Below, piece by piece: positions 45,484-54,613 of a stretch of 64,000 nt of DNA (the first letter of the stretch is position 1; every line of letters begins with the position of its first letter). The stretch comes from Acuticoccus yangtzensis (GTDB taxonomy: Bacteria > Pseudomonadota > Alphaproteobacteria > Rhizobiales > Amorphaceae), in NCBI RefSeq assembly GCF_001927245.1, contig NZ_MJUX01000011.1:1-64000 (forward strand), written 5' to 3'. A model generated the notes under the pieces. It did no database searches and was not told the DNA's origin. It saw only the letters and a program-made list of their open reading frames with translations. The translations under genes were made by a program, and so were the position numbers.

Positions 45484-46788
45484 TCAGCCGATGAAGCGCG
45501 GCATCACGAGCCGCGGCAGCGCCAGGATCGCATCCGGGAACAGGATGATGAAGAGAAGCACCGCGATCATCGCCGACAGGATGATGGCGACGTCCTTCAG
45601 AGCCTGCACCATGCGGATCTCGCCGATGGCGGCGGCAATCAAGAGGCACAGCCCGTAAGGCGGGGTGACGAGCCCGAACGCCAGCGACACCACGCCGATG
45701 ATGGCGAAGTGGATCGGATGCATGCCGACCTCCTGCGCCACTGGAAAAAGCACGGTGCCGAGGATGATGATGGCCGGAATCGCGTCGATGAACATGCCGA
45801 CGATGAGGAAGGCGAGCGCGATGAGGATGCCGGTCTCGGTCAGGCCGGCGCCCCAGCTCGCCATCTCGGTGACGAGGGCTTGGGGGATCTTGAAGTAGGC
45901 GAGGATCCACCCGAAGGCCGAGGCGGTGCCGATGCAAAAGAGCGAGATGGCGGCAAATCTGGCCGAATCGTAGAGCACCACCGGCAGGCGGCGCGGGGTG
46001 ATCGTGCGGTAGACGAGCATGCCCAGCACCAGCGAATAAAGGACCGCGATCACCGACGCCTCGGTGGGCGTGAAGAGCCCGCCGACGATGCCGCCGATGA
46101 TGATGGCCGGTGTCGCGAGCGGCAGCAGCGCGGCGCCGAGCGCGCGGACGAACTCCCCGCCTGTGGCGCGCGGATAGACCGGGTAGCCGCGGCGTATGGC
46201 GTAGATGTAGACGATGCCCATCATCGACGCGGCGATGAGGAGGCCCGGCAGGATGCCGGCCAGGAACAGCCCGCCGATCGACACCGACATCAGCCCGCCC
46301 CACACCACCATGAGGATCGACGGCGGGATGACCACGCCCATCACCGACGAGCAGGCGGTGACGGCGACGGCGAAGCTGGAATCGTAGCCCTCCTTCTTCA
46401 TCTGCGGGATGAGGAGCGAGCCGATGCCCGCCGCGTCCGCCGTCGACGAGCCGGAGATGCCCGCGAACAGCATGGAGACGAGCACGTTGATGTGGCCGAG
46501 CCCGCCCGGCAGATGGCCGACGGTGACGCGCGACAGGTCAACCAGGCGCTGGGTGATGCCGGCCGAGTTCATGAGGTTGGCGGCGAGCAGGAAGAACGGC
46601 ACCGCGAGGAGCACGAACGAGTTGTAGGACCGGAACATCTGGTCGAACAGCAGGCTCGGCGTCAGCCGGTCGGAGATGAAGAAGACTGGAACGCACGCGA
46701 GCCCCAGCGCGAAGGCCACCGGTACGCGCACGATGACGAGCGCGATGAAGGTGCCGAAGAGGATGAGGGCGACTTCAGCGGGGGACAT
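45484..46788 (-). CDS. dctM: TRAP transporter large permease subunit
   Basis: A 434-residue membrane protein from ATG 46788, overlapping dctQ by 14 bases. About 12 hydrophobic segments include the family motifs VPFFLLAANLMNSAGITQRL, LFAGISGSSTADAAGIGSLL, VVIPPSILMVVWG and LFTPTEASVIAVLY. It is the sodium-coupled pore of a TRAP importer with DctQ and the binding protein DctP. Substrate unknown. Confidence 0.95.
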   Translation of the reverse strand: MSPAEVALILFGTFIALVIVRVPVAFALGLACVPVFFISDRLTPSLLFDQMFRSYNSFVLLAVPFFLLAANLMNSAGITQRLVDLSRVTVGHLPGGLGHINVLVSMLFAGISGSSTADAAGIGSLLIPQMKKEGYDSSFAVAVTACSSVMGVVIPPSILMVVWGGLMSVSIGGLFLAGILPGLLIAASMMGIVYIYAIRRGYPVYPRATGGEFVRALGAALLPLATPAIIIGGIVGGLFTPTEASVIAVLYSLVLGMLVYRTITPRRLPVVLYDSARFAAISLFCIGTASAFGWILAYFKIPQALVTEMASWGAGLTETGILIALAFLIVGMFIDAIPAIIILGTVLFPVAQEVGMHPIHFAIIGVVSLAFGLVTPPYGLCLLIAAAIGEIRMVQALKDVAIILSAMIAVLLFIILFPDAILALPRLVMPRFIG

Positions 46789-47431
46789 CGGGTCGCTCCA
46801 GGGTCGTGCGCTGCGCGGCGGCAGGATCAGGGTCGGTGGGGTCGGCGGGGGCCGGGTCGGTGCTGAGAGGATCGGGCGCGTCGTGCAGGGGGACGTGCTC
46901 GACGGCGCCGAGGTCGCCGGAGCGGCGCAGCGGATCGTAGGGCGGCAGCGGCACCGGCCCCAGGCGCACATAGTGGACGTCGCGGGCGATCTTCTCGGCC
47001 AGGAAGACGAACCAGAGCGCCCCTGCGAGCGGCCAAGCGATGTAGATCGTCACCATCGGCAGCTCGGCGATTTCGGAGGTCTGCATCAGGCCCTGGTTCA
47101 CGAAGGGGCGGCCGTACCAGAGGAAGGCGAGGGCCAGCACCATCATGGCGAGGTGGCGCACCAGCTTGGAGAGGCCGAGAGCGCGGGCCGTCTGCGGCAC
47201 GGGAAGAAGGTCGACGTCGAAATGCGTGTCGTCGCGCACGGCGATCATGGAGCCGACCATGATAAGCCAGACGAAGCAGAAACGCGCCAGCTCCTCGGTC
47301 CAGATGTAACGCGGGACGAGGCCTGTATAGCGGGACAGAACCTGCATCGTGACCGGCACGATGAGGGCGGCGATCAGGAGCGTGATGAGGATCCTGAGCG
47401 CCCAGTAGAGGATGTCGAGAAGTCTGGTCAT
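46775..47431 (-). CDS. dctQ: TRAP transporter small permease subunit
   Basis: A 218-residue protein from ATG 47431 with four membrane helices. The conserved DctQ region is QVLSRYTGLVPRYIWTEELARF, then VWLIMVGSMIAVRDDTHFDV. A ~50-residue Pro/Asp-rich cytoplasmic tail (PLHDAPDPLSTDPAPADPTD) extends past the last helix and is unusual. It bridges DctM and the periplasmic receptor. Confidence 0.93.
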   Translation of the reverse strand: MTRLLDILYWALRILITLLIAALIVPVTMQVLSRYTGLVPRYIWTEELARFCFVWLIMVGSMIAVRDDTHFDVDLLPVPQTARALGLSKLVRHLAMMVLALAFLWYGRPFVNQGLMQTSEIAELPMVTIYIAWPLAGALWFVFLAEKIARDVHYVRLGPVPLPPYDPLRRSGDLGAVEHVPLHDAPDPLSTDPAPADPTDPDPAAAQRTTLERPDVPR

Positions 47432-47522
47432 GGCTGGGCGAGGCAAGCTGAGGCGGCGTAAGACGCGAGCGCGCGAAGACGGGCGGCCGGGTCAGGGCCG
47501 CCCGCTCCCCGTCAGCGCGGCC

Positions 47523-48509
47523 TCACTGGATGGCGTTGATCTTCTCGAGCGTCTCGGTCGCGCCGAGTTCTTCGGCGTAGGCGCGCTTCACCGGCTCGGC
47601 GAGTTCCAGGAGCTTCTCGCGCTCGGTGAACTCGTACGTGGTGAGGAGGCCTTTTTCCTCCATGGCGGCGAGCTTCTCGGAATCCTGCGTGGATTCGATC
47701 TCGCGGCCATATTTGCCGGCCTCGGCGCCCGCCTCGCGCACGCAGGCCTGAAGGTCCTCGGGCAAGCGGCGCATGGTCTTGGCCGAGAAGGCGATCGGCC
47801 GCACGGTGATGGCGTGCTGCGTCTTGGAGATGTGCGGGCCAACCTCGTAGAACTTCATCTGCTCGATGCCGGCAGCCTCGTTCTCGGCCGCGTCGATCAC
47901 GCCGGTCTGGATGGCGTTGTAGACCTCGTCATAGGCGATGACGGAGGGAGCGGCGTTCACCGCGTCGAAGATGCGGGTCTGGATCGGCGCGCCCATGACG
48001 CGCATGGGAAGGCCCTTGAGGTCTTCCATCGTGCGAACCGGACGGTTGACGATGAGATTGCGCGTGCCACCGCCCGCGTAGCCGATCAGCTCCACGTCGG
48101 CGCGCTGCAGGACGTCCTCGGCGATGGGGTCGAGGCCGCCTTGCTCCAACACGTGGTTCCAGTGGGCGATGTCCCGGAACAAGAAGGGCATGTCCATCAA
48201 CGGCGCCTTCTTGGAGTAGGTGGACATGTGGCTGGGCGAGACGATGGCGTAGTCCACCGAAACGCCTTGGGACATGAAGTTGAAGTAGTCCTTTTCCAGG
48301 CCCAGCTCGGAATTCTTGTGCAGGACGAAACTCACGTCGCCGCTGTAGCAAGCGTCGACGAGCTCTTCGAATTTCACCAGCGCTTTGGTGAAGGCGTGCT
48401 CGTCGCCGAACTGGGACGCGCCGTGCAGCTCGATCGCATCCTGTGCCTGGGCGGCACCGGCGGGGGCCATGATCAGGCCGAGCGCCATCGCAGCGATAAA
48501 TCGCTTCAT
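47523..48509 (-). CDS. dctP: TRAP transporter solute-binding protein
   Basis: A 328-residue periplasmic receptor with Sec signal (MKRFIAAMALGLIMAPAGAA, cut after AQA). A strong GGGAGGG ribosome site precedes the ATG. The DctP fold landmarks are DYAIVSPSHMSTYSKKAPLM, then TRNLIVNRPVRTMEDLKGLP (with the Arg that typically contacts a ligand carboxylate) and NEAAGIEQMKFYEVGPHISK. The ligand is probably a carboxylate; identity cannot be read. A palindrome stands 62 bases upstream. Confidence 0.94.
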   Translation of the reverse strand: MKRFIAAMALGLIMAPAGAAQAQDAIELHGASQFGDEHAFTKALVKFEELVDACYSGDVSFVLHKNSELGLEKDYFNFMSQGVSVDYAIVSPSHMSTYSKKAPLMDMPFLFRDIAHWNHVLEQGGLDPIAEDVLQRADVELIGYAGGGTRNLIVNRPVRTMEDLKGLPMRVMGAPIQTRIFDAVNAAPSVIAYDEVYNAIQTGVIDAAENEAAGIEQMKFYEVGPHISKTQHAITVRPIAFSAKTMRRLPEDLQACVREAGAEAGKYGREIESTQDSEKLAAMEEKGLLTTYEFTEREKLLELAEPVKRAYAEELGATETLEKINAIQ

Positions 48510-48570
48510 ACTATTCCCTCCCTAGGTCCCGATCTTTGCCGGGGTTTATCCGCCCTTGTTGAGCGTGTGC

Positions 48571-48583
48571 CGCATACTATGCG
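48571..48583. promoter_or_regulatory. Palindromic candidate operator upstream of dctP
   Basis: CGCATA (48571-48576) and TATGCG (48578-48583) are exact inverse copies around one central C, forming a 13-base palindrome in an AT-richer gap. It lies 62 bases before the dctP start. Short symmetric sites of this form are typical of GntR-type repressors; no regulator gene adjoins. Confidence 0.45.
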
Positions 48584-48768
48584 TTGCATTCGGGCACGGG
48601 GGAAGGGACATTTGGGTGAAATGACTTGATCGCGGACGGCCTCTTGCCCTAACCGCCCACGAATACAACGAGATTTACTTTATTGTTTCGTACGGGCGGC
48701 GCCGGTTCGTGCCGCCGTCCGATCCGGGCACGTACGCGGCACCCTCCCCGCTGCGACACCGCCACGAA

Positions 48769-49428
48769 TCATGCGCCCTTCCCGTCGCCCGGCTGCTGGC
48801 CGTATCCCGTGAAGGCGGCGAGCGCGTCGGCCATCTCGCCATCCGTCAGAAGCGGCGGCTCGCGCCCGGTGGAGAGGCAGAGGACGTAAAGCCGCGCCAT
48901 CTCCTCGACAGTCGCGGCAAGGGCCACCGCCTCGGCCAAGGTCGCATGTCCGGCGATCACGCCGTGATGGGCGAGAAGACACGCGCGCGACACCGCCATT
49001 GCCTTGGTCACATGGTCCGCCAGGGCGCGGCTGCCGAAAGTGGCGTAGGGCGCGCACGGGATGTGCGACACGCCCGCCGCCGCCACCATATAGTGCAGCG
49101 GCGGGATGTCCTTCTCCATCACCGCGATGGCGGTGGCGTGACTGGAATGGGTGTGGACCACGGCGTTGATGTCCGGCCGGTGGGACAGAACGTTATGGTG
49201 GAATTGCCATTCGCTGGACGGCCTGATGGACCCGTCGTAGCGGCCGTCCAACCCCATCAGGACGATCTCCTCGGGCGCGAGGCGGTCGTAAGGGATGCCG
49301 GTCGGCGTGATCAGGTAGCCCTCGCCGACCCGCATGCTGACATTGCCCGACGTACCGCGGATGAGGTCGGCCGCGACCATCGCGCGGCACTGGCGGATGA
49401 TGTCGTAGCGCTCGGTCAGATAGTCCAT
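48769..49428 (-). CDS. Class II aldolase/adducin family protein
   Basis: About 219 residues from ATG 49428 (a GTG lies two codons earlier). Zinc-ligand His appear in NAVVHTHSSHATAIAVM (HxH) and LLAHHGVIAGH, and the phosphate-binding segment is RGTSGNVSMRVGEGYLITPT. Catalytic Glu lies in the IPPLHYMVAAAG region. This matches L-fuculose/ribulose-phosphate aldolases and epimerases. Substrate unknown. With the TRAP importer and the nucleoside hydrolase it may form a sugar or sugar-acid catabolic set. Confidence 0.9.
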   Translation of the reverse strand: MDYLTERYDIIRQCRAMVAADLIRGTSGNVSMRVGEGYLITPTGIPYDRLAPEEIVLMGLDGRYDGSIRPSSEWQFHHNVLSHRPDINAVVHTHSSHATAIAVMEKDIPPLHYMVAAAGVSHIPCAPYATFGSRALADHVTKAMAVSRACLLAHHGVIAGHATLAEAVALAATVEEMARLYVLCLSTGREPPLLTDGEMADALAAFTGYGQQPGDGKGA

Positions 49429-49654
49429 CGTCACTGTTTCCGCAGTCAGTCCGTTCGTCAGGTCGAGGGGCGGGACGGCCGGAGATCGCCCTCTCCCGGC
49501 GGCAGCCCGAGCGCCGCGGGCCAGCGTCGGCCACCCGTCGCCCCCCGCACCCGTGCGGCGGCATCGGGGTCGATACCGCCGTCAGCTCATCATAACCCTA
49601 AAACGACCATGGCTGTCGCGCGCCGGCCGGTCGAGACGCGCGCGCCGCGGGCGA

Positions 49655-50569
49655 TCAGCCGAGGCGGGTGATGCGCTCGGCGAGAAGCGAGAGGACGGCC
49701 GGGGCCTCCACCTCGTCCACGAGGTTGACGAGCGGCCGCGTCGACGCCGGGTCCATGTCCACGATGGACTGCGCATCCGTGGGGCCGGGCCGATAGTCGA
49801 CCGCGATGCGCCGCGCCGTGCGGCCGAAGAGGCCGGGGGCCAGAAGATCGGCGATGACGCAGGGGTCGTGGATCGCAAGGTCCCTCTGCGCATAGGCCCG
49901 AAGCATGGCGGCCGCCGCAAGCGCCACGTGTCCGCCACCCGCCTCCAGCGCGGCCAGAAGCTCATCCGTCACCACCACACGGCGGGTGAGGTTGAGGTCG
50001 AAAAGGTCGATGGCGGCCCCGCTGGAGAGGACGATCTCCGCCGCCACGGCGTCGTGCATGAAGTTGAACTCGGCGACGGGCGTGATGTTGCCCGGCACCC
50101 CCACCGCGCCGCCCATGATGGCGAGCCGCTTCAACCGCCCCGCGAGAGCTGGCACTTTGGCGAAGGCCAGCGCCACGTTGGTCAGCGGACCGATGGCCGC
50201 GAGCGTCACCGTGCCGGGCGGCTCTGCCATCACGATGTCCGCGATCGCGTCGGCCGCATGCGCCTCGCCCGCGCTCGCGGCGAAGGGCAGAACCTCATAG
50301 CCGCCGAGCCCGTCGTCCCCATGGGCGAACGAGAAGCGGACGTTGCGCGGCAGAAGGCCCCGAGCGGCGCCGCGAAACACCGGCACGTCGGCCCGACCGG
50401 CGAGGGCGAGCAGGCCGAGGGCATTGTGCGTGACGCTGTCCAGCGAGCGGTTGCCGGCGACCGTGGTCACGGCTCTGACGTCCAACTCCGGCGATCCGAG
50501 GGCGAGAAGGATCGCGATGGCGTCGTCGACACCGGGGTCACAGTCGATGATGAGGGGCGCGCCGGCCAT
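49655..50569 (-). CDS. Inosine-uridine preferring nucleoside hydrolase family protein
   Basis: A 304-residue enzyme with the calcium-binding N-terminal motif IIDCDPGVDDAIAILLALGS and VTTVAGNRSLDSVTHNALGL. The second ligand region is LAAIGPLTNVALA, then MGGAVGVPGNITPVAEFNFM, and the catalytic His is in AIHDPCVIADLL. It splits ribonucleosides to base and ribose. It is on the same strand as the aldolase, 227 bases upstream. Confidence 0.94.
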   Translation of the reverse strand: MAGAPLIIDCDPGVDDAIAILLALGSPELDVRAVTTVAGNRSLDSVTHNALGLLALAGRADVPVFRGAARGLLPRNVRFSFAHGDDGLGGYEVLPFAASAGEAHAADAIADIVMAEPPGTVTLAAIGPLTNVALAFAKVPALAGRLKRLAIMGGAVGVPGNITPVAEFNFMHDAVAAEIVLSSGAAIDLFDLNLTRRVVVTDELLAALEAGGGHVALAAAAMLRAYAQRDLAIHDPCVIADLLAPGLFGRTARRIAVDYRPGPTDAQSIVDMDPASTRPLVNLVDEVEAPAVLSLLAERITRLG

Positions 50570-50620
50570 GGGGATCTCGTTCGTATTCGCTCAACGGTGA
50601 GGGCGGGGCCCTTCCCGGTC

Positions 50621-50806
50621 TCAGGCCAGCGCCTCTCGCACCGCTTCCAGTGCGGCGCGCCGTGCCGTCGCAGGGCCGGGCCCCCGCATATAGTGCCGCT
50701 CCGGGCGATAAGGATGGCGCACGTGGGCCAGAAGTGCCCGCGCTCGTACGCGCAGATGCTCGGCATAACGGCCGGCGAACGGTGTGGTGGTCAGGAAGGC
50801 GGACAT
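50621..50806 (-). CDS. Hypothetical small basic protein
   Basis: A 61-residue frame ending 51 bases before the nucleoside hydrolase on the same strand. It begins MSAFLTTTPFAGRYAEHLRV and is Arg/Ala-rich, with a Tyr-His patch. No clear ribosome site and no family. It could be real or a chance frame in GC-rich DNA. Confidence 0.3.
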   Translation of the reverse strand: MSAFLTTTPFAGRYAEHLRVRARALLAHVRHPYRPERHYMRGPGPATARRAALEAVREALA

Positions 50807-51227
50807 CTAAGCAGCCATTTCTGGATTGCGTGAACTTTCCCGAAAGATGGTCGGCCCCGCGCACCGCGCCGTGTCGGCCATCACAGGCCGCGCGTTTGCT
50901 CGCCTGCCGATGGTGAACGTCACCCTCCGGCCGCCGATCCAGACCCCGACCGTATGGCCGCCTTGCGTTTATCACCCGCACGCACCGCCGCGAGGCGCCT
51001 CGGCCTCCGGGTGCGGCAACCTCACCAATGACGAGGGCGCGCAGTCGCCGGAACCGGCGTTGAGGCAAGTGCGGAACAACGCAGTTCCCGCTAGGGGCAC
51101 CGGACCCACTTGGGCCGCGTAGGCGGACGAGCCGCCGGAGATGTGCGGCGAAATTGGGACTGGAAAAAATGACGTTTCCATGCATTCTCTCCCGAAACGC
51201 GGGAAGAACGCAGCGACAGTTGAACCC
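50807..51227. other. Upstream region of the tungstate transporter operon
   Basis: About 420 bases without a convincing gene. A frame that extends the permease upstream to 51141 is not family-like. I looked for a molybdenum/tungsten cofactor RNA motif and saw no match. The tup promoter is expected near 51130-51200, where AT-richer bases occur. Confidence 0.4.
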
Positions 51228-51932
51228 ATGGACCTCGGACACGCCATCATCGGAGCCTTCGGACTCGTCCTGTCCGGCGACCCCGACTTGACCGAGATCA
51301 TCGGCCTGTCCCTCAGCGTCACCCTCTCGGCGGTCATCGCCGCATGCGTCATCGGACTGCCTCTCGGGGCCGCCGTCGGCGCCTTCCGCTTCCCCGGACG
51401 GACGGTCTGCGCCGTCATCCTCAACGCGTTCATGGGGCTGCCGCCGGTCGTCGTCGGCCTCGTCGTCTATCTGATGCTGTCCGCATCCGGCCCGCTCGGC
51501 GTCCTCGGCCTCCTCTATACGCCCACCGCCATGGTGATCGCGCAGACGATCCTCGTCACCCCCATCGTCGCCGCCCTAACCCGCCAGGTGGTGGAGGACC
51601 TGAACGCTGAATATGCCGAGCAGTTCGCCTCCCTCGGCGTCTCCCCCCTCGCCCGCGCCGGCGCGCTTTTGTGGGACGGGCGCTACAGCCTGCTCACCGT
51701 GGCGCTCGCCGGGTTCGGCCGCGCCATCGCCGAGGTGGGCGCCGTCATCATCGTCGGCGGCAACATCAACCACGTCACCCGCGTGATGACGACGACGATC
51801 GCGCTCGAAACCTCCAAGGGCAACCTCGAGCTGGCTTTGGCGCTCGGCGTCGTGCTCCTCACCATCGCCCTCATCGTCAACGCCATGGTGATGGCGGTGC
51901 GCGCCCTCGCCGCGCGGGCGGCCTACGCATGA
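51228..51932 (+). CDS. tupB: Tungstate ABC transporter permease
   Basis: A 234-residue inner-membrane permease from ATG 51228. The five to six helices include LSLSVTLSAVIAACVIGLPL, LNAFMGLPPVVVGLVVYLML and the coupling motif AEQFASLGVSPLARAGALLW, with TVALAGFGRAIAEVGAVIIV next. This pattern is the TupB class rather than ModB. It forms the importer with TupC and TupA. The stop overlaps the tupC ATG. A tungsten supply fits the formate dehydrogenase operon downstream. Confidence 0.9.
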   Translation: MDLGHAIIGAFGLVLSGDPDLTEIIGLSLSVTLSAVIAACVIGLPLGAAVGAFRFPGRTVCAVILNAFMGLPPVVVGLVVYLMLSASGPLGVLGLLYTPTAMVIAQTILVTPIVAALTRQVVEDLNAEYAEQFASLGVSPLARAGALLWDGRYSLLTVALAGFGRAIAEVGAVIIVGGNINHVTRVMTTTIALETSKGNLELALALGVVLLTIALIVNAMVMAVRALAARAAYA

Positions 51933-52735
51933 GCGCGCCCGGTCCCGCACCGCGCCGCGCCACCGCGCCGGGCGGCAGCGTCATCCCGCTGGCGGCGCCG
52001 CTGATGGAAGCGTCCGGCCTCACCTACAGCGTGCGCGGCCGCCGCCTGGTGGACGATGCGCGCCTCGTCATCCGCGAGGGGCGGCGCACCGTCATCCTCG
52101 GCCCCAACGGCGCCGGCAAGAGCCTCGTCCTCAGGCTGATGCACGGCCTGATCACGCCCACCGCCGGGCGGGTCGACTGGCGCGGCGCCCCGCTGGACAA
52201 GGCCGCCCGCCGCGCCCAGGCGATGGTGTTTCAGCGCCCCGTCCTCCTGCGCCGCTCGGTGCGGGCGAACCTCGCCTTCGCGCTTGCCGTGCGCGGCGTG
52301 GCGCGGGCCGCCCGCCGCCCCGCCATCGCCACCGCGCTTGAGCGCGCGCGCCTGACCCATCTTCAGAGCCAGCCTGCCCGCGTCCTCTCCGGCGGCGAGC
52401 AGCAGCGCCTCGCCCTCGCCCGCGCGCTGATGACCGGCCCCGAACTCCTCTTCCTCGACGAGCCGACCGCGAGCCTCGACCCCGCCTCGACCCTCGCCAT
52501 CGAAACGCTGATCGAAGAGGCGTCGGCGGCTGGCGTCACCGTCGTCCTCGTCACCCACGACCGCGGCCAGGCCGAGCGGCTGGCCGACGACGTCGTCTTC
52601 CTGCAGTCCGGCCGCGTGGCCGAGCACGGCCCGGCGAGCCGCCTTCTGTCGGCGCCCGCGTCGGAGCCGCTGCGTGCCTGGCTCTCCGGCCGCCTCTACG
52701 TCGAGGCGGAAAAATCATCACGAATCGACATTTAA
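51929..52735 (+). CDS. tupC: Tungstate ABC transporter ATPase
   Basis: A 268-residue ATPase overlapping tupB (ATGA). Walker A is GPNGAGKSLV, the Q-loop MVFQRPVLLRRS, the signature LSGGEQQRLALARAL, Walker B LLFLDEPTASLDP and the H-loop VTHDRGQ. The LLRRSVRANLAFAL segment after the Q-loop is typical of TupC-type subunits. An extra ~25 residues precede the usual start. It energises tungstate uptake. Confidence 0.92.
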   Translation: MSAPGPAPRRATAPGGSVIPLAAPLMEASGLTYSVRGRRLVDDARLVIREGRRTVILGPNGAGKSLVLRLMHGLITPTAGRVDWRGAPLDKAARRAQAMVFQRPVLLRRSVRANLAFALAVRGVARAARRPAIATALERARLTHLQSQPARVLSGGEQQRLALARALMTGPELLFLDEPTASLDPASTLAIETLIEEASAAGVTVVLVTHDRGQAERLADDVVFLQSGRVAEHGPASRLLSAPASEPLRAWLSGRLYVEAEKSSRIDI

Positions 52736-52746
52736 GGGAGGGTCTC

Positions 52747-53583
52747 ATGATCCGTCGTCACTTCATGGCGCTCGCTGCCGCGGGTGCCCTCGCCCTCGGC
52801 TTGGCCGGAACCGCCGTCACCGCGCAGGCCGAAGACTTCATCGTCGTCCAGTCCACCACGTCGACGCAGAATTCAGGCCTCTTCGACCATATCCTGCCGA
52901 TCTTCACCGAGAAGACCGGCATCGAGGTGCGGGTCGTCGCCGTCGGAACGGGCCAGGCGATCAAGAACGCCGCGAACGGCGACGGTGACGTCCTCTTCGT
53001 CCACGCCAAGCCGGCGGAAGAGAAATTCGTGGCCGACGGCGACGGCGTGGAGCGCTTCGACGTGATGTACAACGATTTCGTCATCGTCGGCCCGCCCGCC
53101 GACCCGGCCGGGGTCGCGGGGTCCAGCGACGTGGTGGACGCGCTCGGCAAGATCGCCGAGGCCGAAGCGCCTTTCGCCTCGCGCGGCGACGATTCGGGCA
53201 CCCACAAGGCCGAGCTGGCGCTCTGGAAAGAGGCCGGGGTGGACGTCTCCAGCGCGTCCGGCGGCTGGTACCGCGAGACCGGCTCCGGCATGGGCGCCAC
53301 GCTGAACACAGGCACGGCGATGGGCGCCTACATCATGACCGACCGCGCCACCTGGATCTCGTTCGGCAACAAGGGCGACTATCAGATCGCCGTCGAAGGC
53401 GACCCGAAAATGTTCAACCAGTACGGCATCATGCTGGTGAACCCGGAGAAGCACCCGAACGTGAAGGCGGACCTCGGCCAGACCTTCGTCGACTGGGTGA
53501 TCTCGCCGGAGGGCCAGGAGGCGATCGCCGCCTACAAGGTGGACGGCCAGGCGCTCTTCTTCCCCAACGCTCAGGCGGACTGA
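52747..53583 (+). CDS. tupA: Tungstate-binding periplasmic protein
   Basis: A 278-residue binding protein with Sec signal (MIRRHFMALAAAGALALGLA, cut after AQA). The oxyanion-binding motif at the mature start is VVQSTTSTQNSGLFDHIL, then VVAVGTGQAIKNAANGDGDV and FVHAKPAEEKFV, which together are diagnostic of TupA. Later ligand loops include SRGDDSGTHKAEL. It captures tungstate with very high affinity in characterised relatives. Convergent with the HTH regulator. Confidence 0.94.
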   Translation: MIRRHFMALAAAGALALGLAGTAVTAQAEDFIVVQSTTSTQNSGLFDHILPIFTEKTGIEVRVVAVGTGQAIKNAANGDGDVLFVHAKPAEEKFVADGDGVERFDVMYNDFVIVGPPADPAGVAGSSDVVDALGKIAEAEAPFASRGDDSGTHKAELALWKEAGVDVSSASGGWYRETGSGMGATLNTGTAMGAYIMTDRATWISFGNKGDYQIAVEGDPKMFNQYGIMLVNPEKHPNVKADLGQTFVDWVISPEGQEAIAAYKVDGQALFFPNAQAD

Positions 53584-53604
53584 GCCTTCAGGGGGCGCGG
53601 CGCG

Positions 53605-54498
53605 TCACGGCGACAGCCAGCGGACCGCGGTGATGGTCGAGACGTCATAGCCCCCCATCGCCGCGGCCTTGGCGGCGAAGTCGGGCGTGCGCAGGAAGTT
53701 CAACAGCGCCTGCACCGGCGGGGTGAAGAAGGCCCGCCGGTCGATGAGGAGGTCGCACTCCTCCTCCACCAGCGGCACGAACCCGAGCCGGAATTGCCGC
53801 GCCACCGCCTCAAGCCCCAGTGCCGCATCCGCGTCCCCGGCATAGACGGCGGCGGCCGCGTCGGTCTCGGTCCGCGCCAGCGTCGAGAGGGCGGCGATCG
53901 TGCCGGCGACACCTGCATCCGCGGCGAGACGGTCGAACAGGGCGCGGGCGCCGGACCCAGGCTGACGCAGCACCACGCGGCGCCCGGCGAGGTCGGCGAT
54001 CGACGTGATCCCCTCGCCCGGCTTCGGGGCCTCCGCCGACACGATCAGCCCCTGGGTGCGCCGCGCGAAGGCGATCAGCACCGCCCCCACAGGTGCGCGG
54101 GCGGTCACCGTGGCGACGTTGAAGCCGCCCTCATTTTCCGGGATGTGAAGCACCGACAGCGCCGCCTCGCCGCGCATGAACCGGTCCAGCCCGTCGCCGC
54201 TGCCGTCCAGCAGCGCGGCGAGGCCGGAGCGCGATTCACGCATCGCCCATTCCAGCAGAGGATCGTGAGACCCGGCGACGACGGCCGGACGCGGTGCGGC
54301 GGCGCTGGCGGGCGCGACGGGCGCCGCGCCGCTGATCCACGCTGTGAGCTCGTCCTTGGGGAACAGCAGCTTGCCGGTCAGGCGGCGGTGCGGGATCTCC
54401 CCGGCCGCGGCGAGGTCATAGACCTTGCGTTCCTTCACCCGCAGGAGGTCGGCCACCTCCTTCGTCGTCAGAAAGGCGGGTTCACCGGCAGGATCCAC
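53605..54498 (-). CDS. One-component regulator: excisionase-type HTH fused to periplasmic-binding-protein-like sensor
   Basis: A 297-residue cytosolic protein. Residues ~9-55 are an excisionase/MerR-like winged helix (FLTTKEVADLLRVKERKVYD, then HRRLTGKLLFPKDELTAW). After an Ala/Pro linker, residues ~75-285 form a PBP-like domain (SHDPLLEWAMRESRSGLAAL, then IADLAGRRVVLRQPGSGARA). The same architecture occurs beside molybdate and tungstate systems, where the sensor domain binds the oxyanion. It lies between tupA (convergent, 21 bases) and the formate dehydrogenase operon, so regulation of either by tungstate is likely. No signal peptide. Confidence 0.82.
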   Translation of the reverse strand: MDPAGEPAFLTTKEVADLLRVKERKVYDLAAAGEIPHRRLTGKLLFPKDELTAWISGAAPVAPASAAAPRPAVVAGSHDPLLEWAMRESRSGLAALLDGSGDGLDRFMRGEAALSVLHIPENEGGFNVATVTARAPVGAVLIAFARRTQGLIVSAEAPKPGEGITSIADLAGRRVVLRQPGSGARALFDRLAADAGVAGTIAALSTLARTETDAAAAVYAGDADAALGLEAVARQFRLGFVPLVEEECDLLIDRRAFFTPPVQALLNFLRTPDFAAKAAAMGGYDVSTITAVRWLSP

Positions 54499-54560
54499 GC
54501 GTCATCTCACTCCACAGCCCCGCGCGGGGGCAAGTGAGGCGGAGCTTAAAAGCAGCGAGG

Positions 54561-54581
54561 CGCCGGGGCCAGCCCCCGGCG
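54561..54581 (-). terminator. Probable terminator of the formate dehydrogenase operon
   Basis: CGCCGGGG (54561-54568) pairs perfectly with CCCCGGCG (54574-54581). On the minus strand it follows the last small gene by 33 bases and is itself followed within ~10 bases by TTTT. It separates the operon from the HTH regulator gene. Confidence 0.55.
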
Positions 54582-54613
54582 CACACGCGGGGCTCGTTCA
54601 GCCGGGCGGCGCG

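Noticed and set aside
50807-51227. Cobalamin or molybdenum/tungsten cofactor riboswitch before the tup genes.
   Set aside because: Neither the B12-box consensus nor a conserved cofactor RNA core could be found on either strand by eye.
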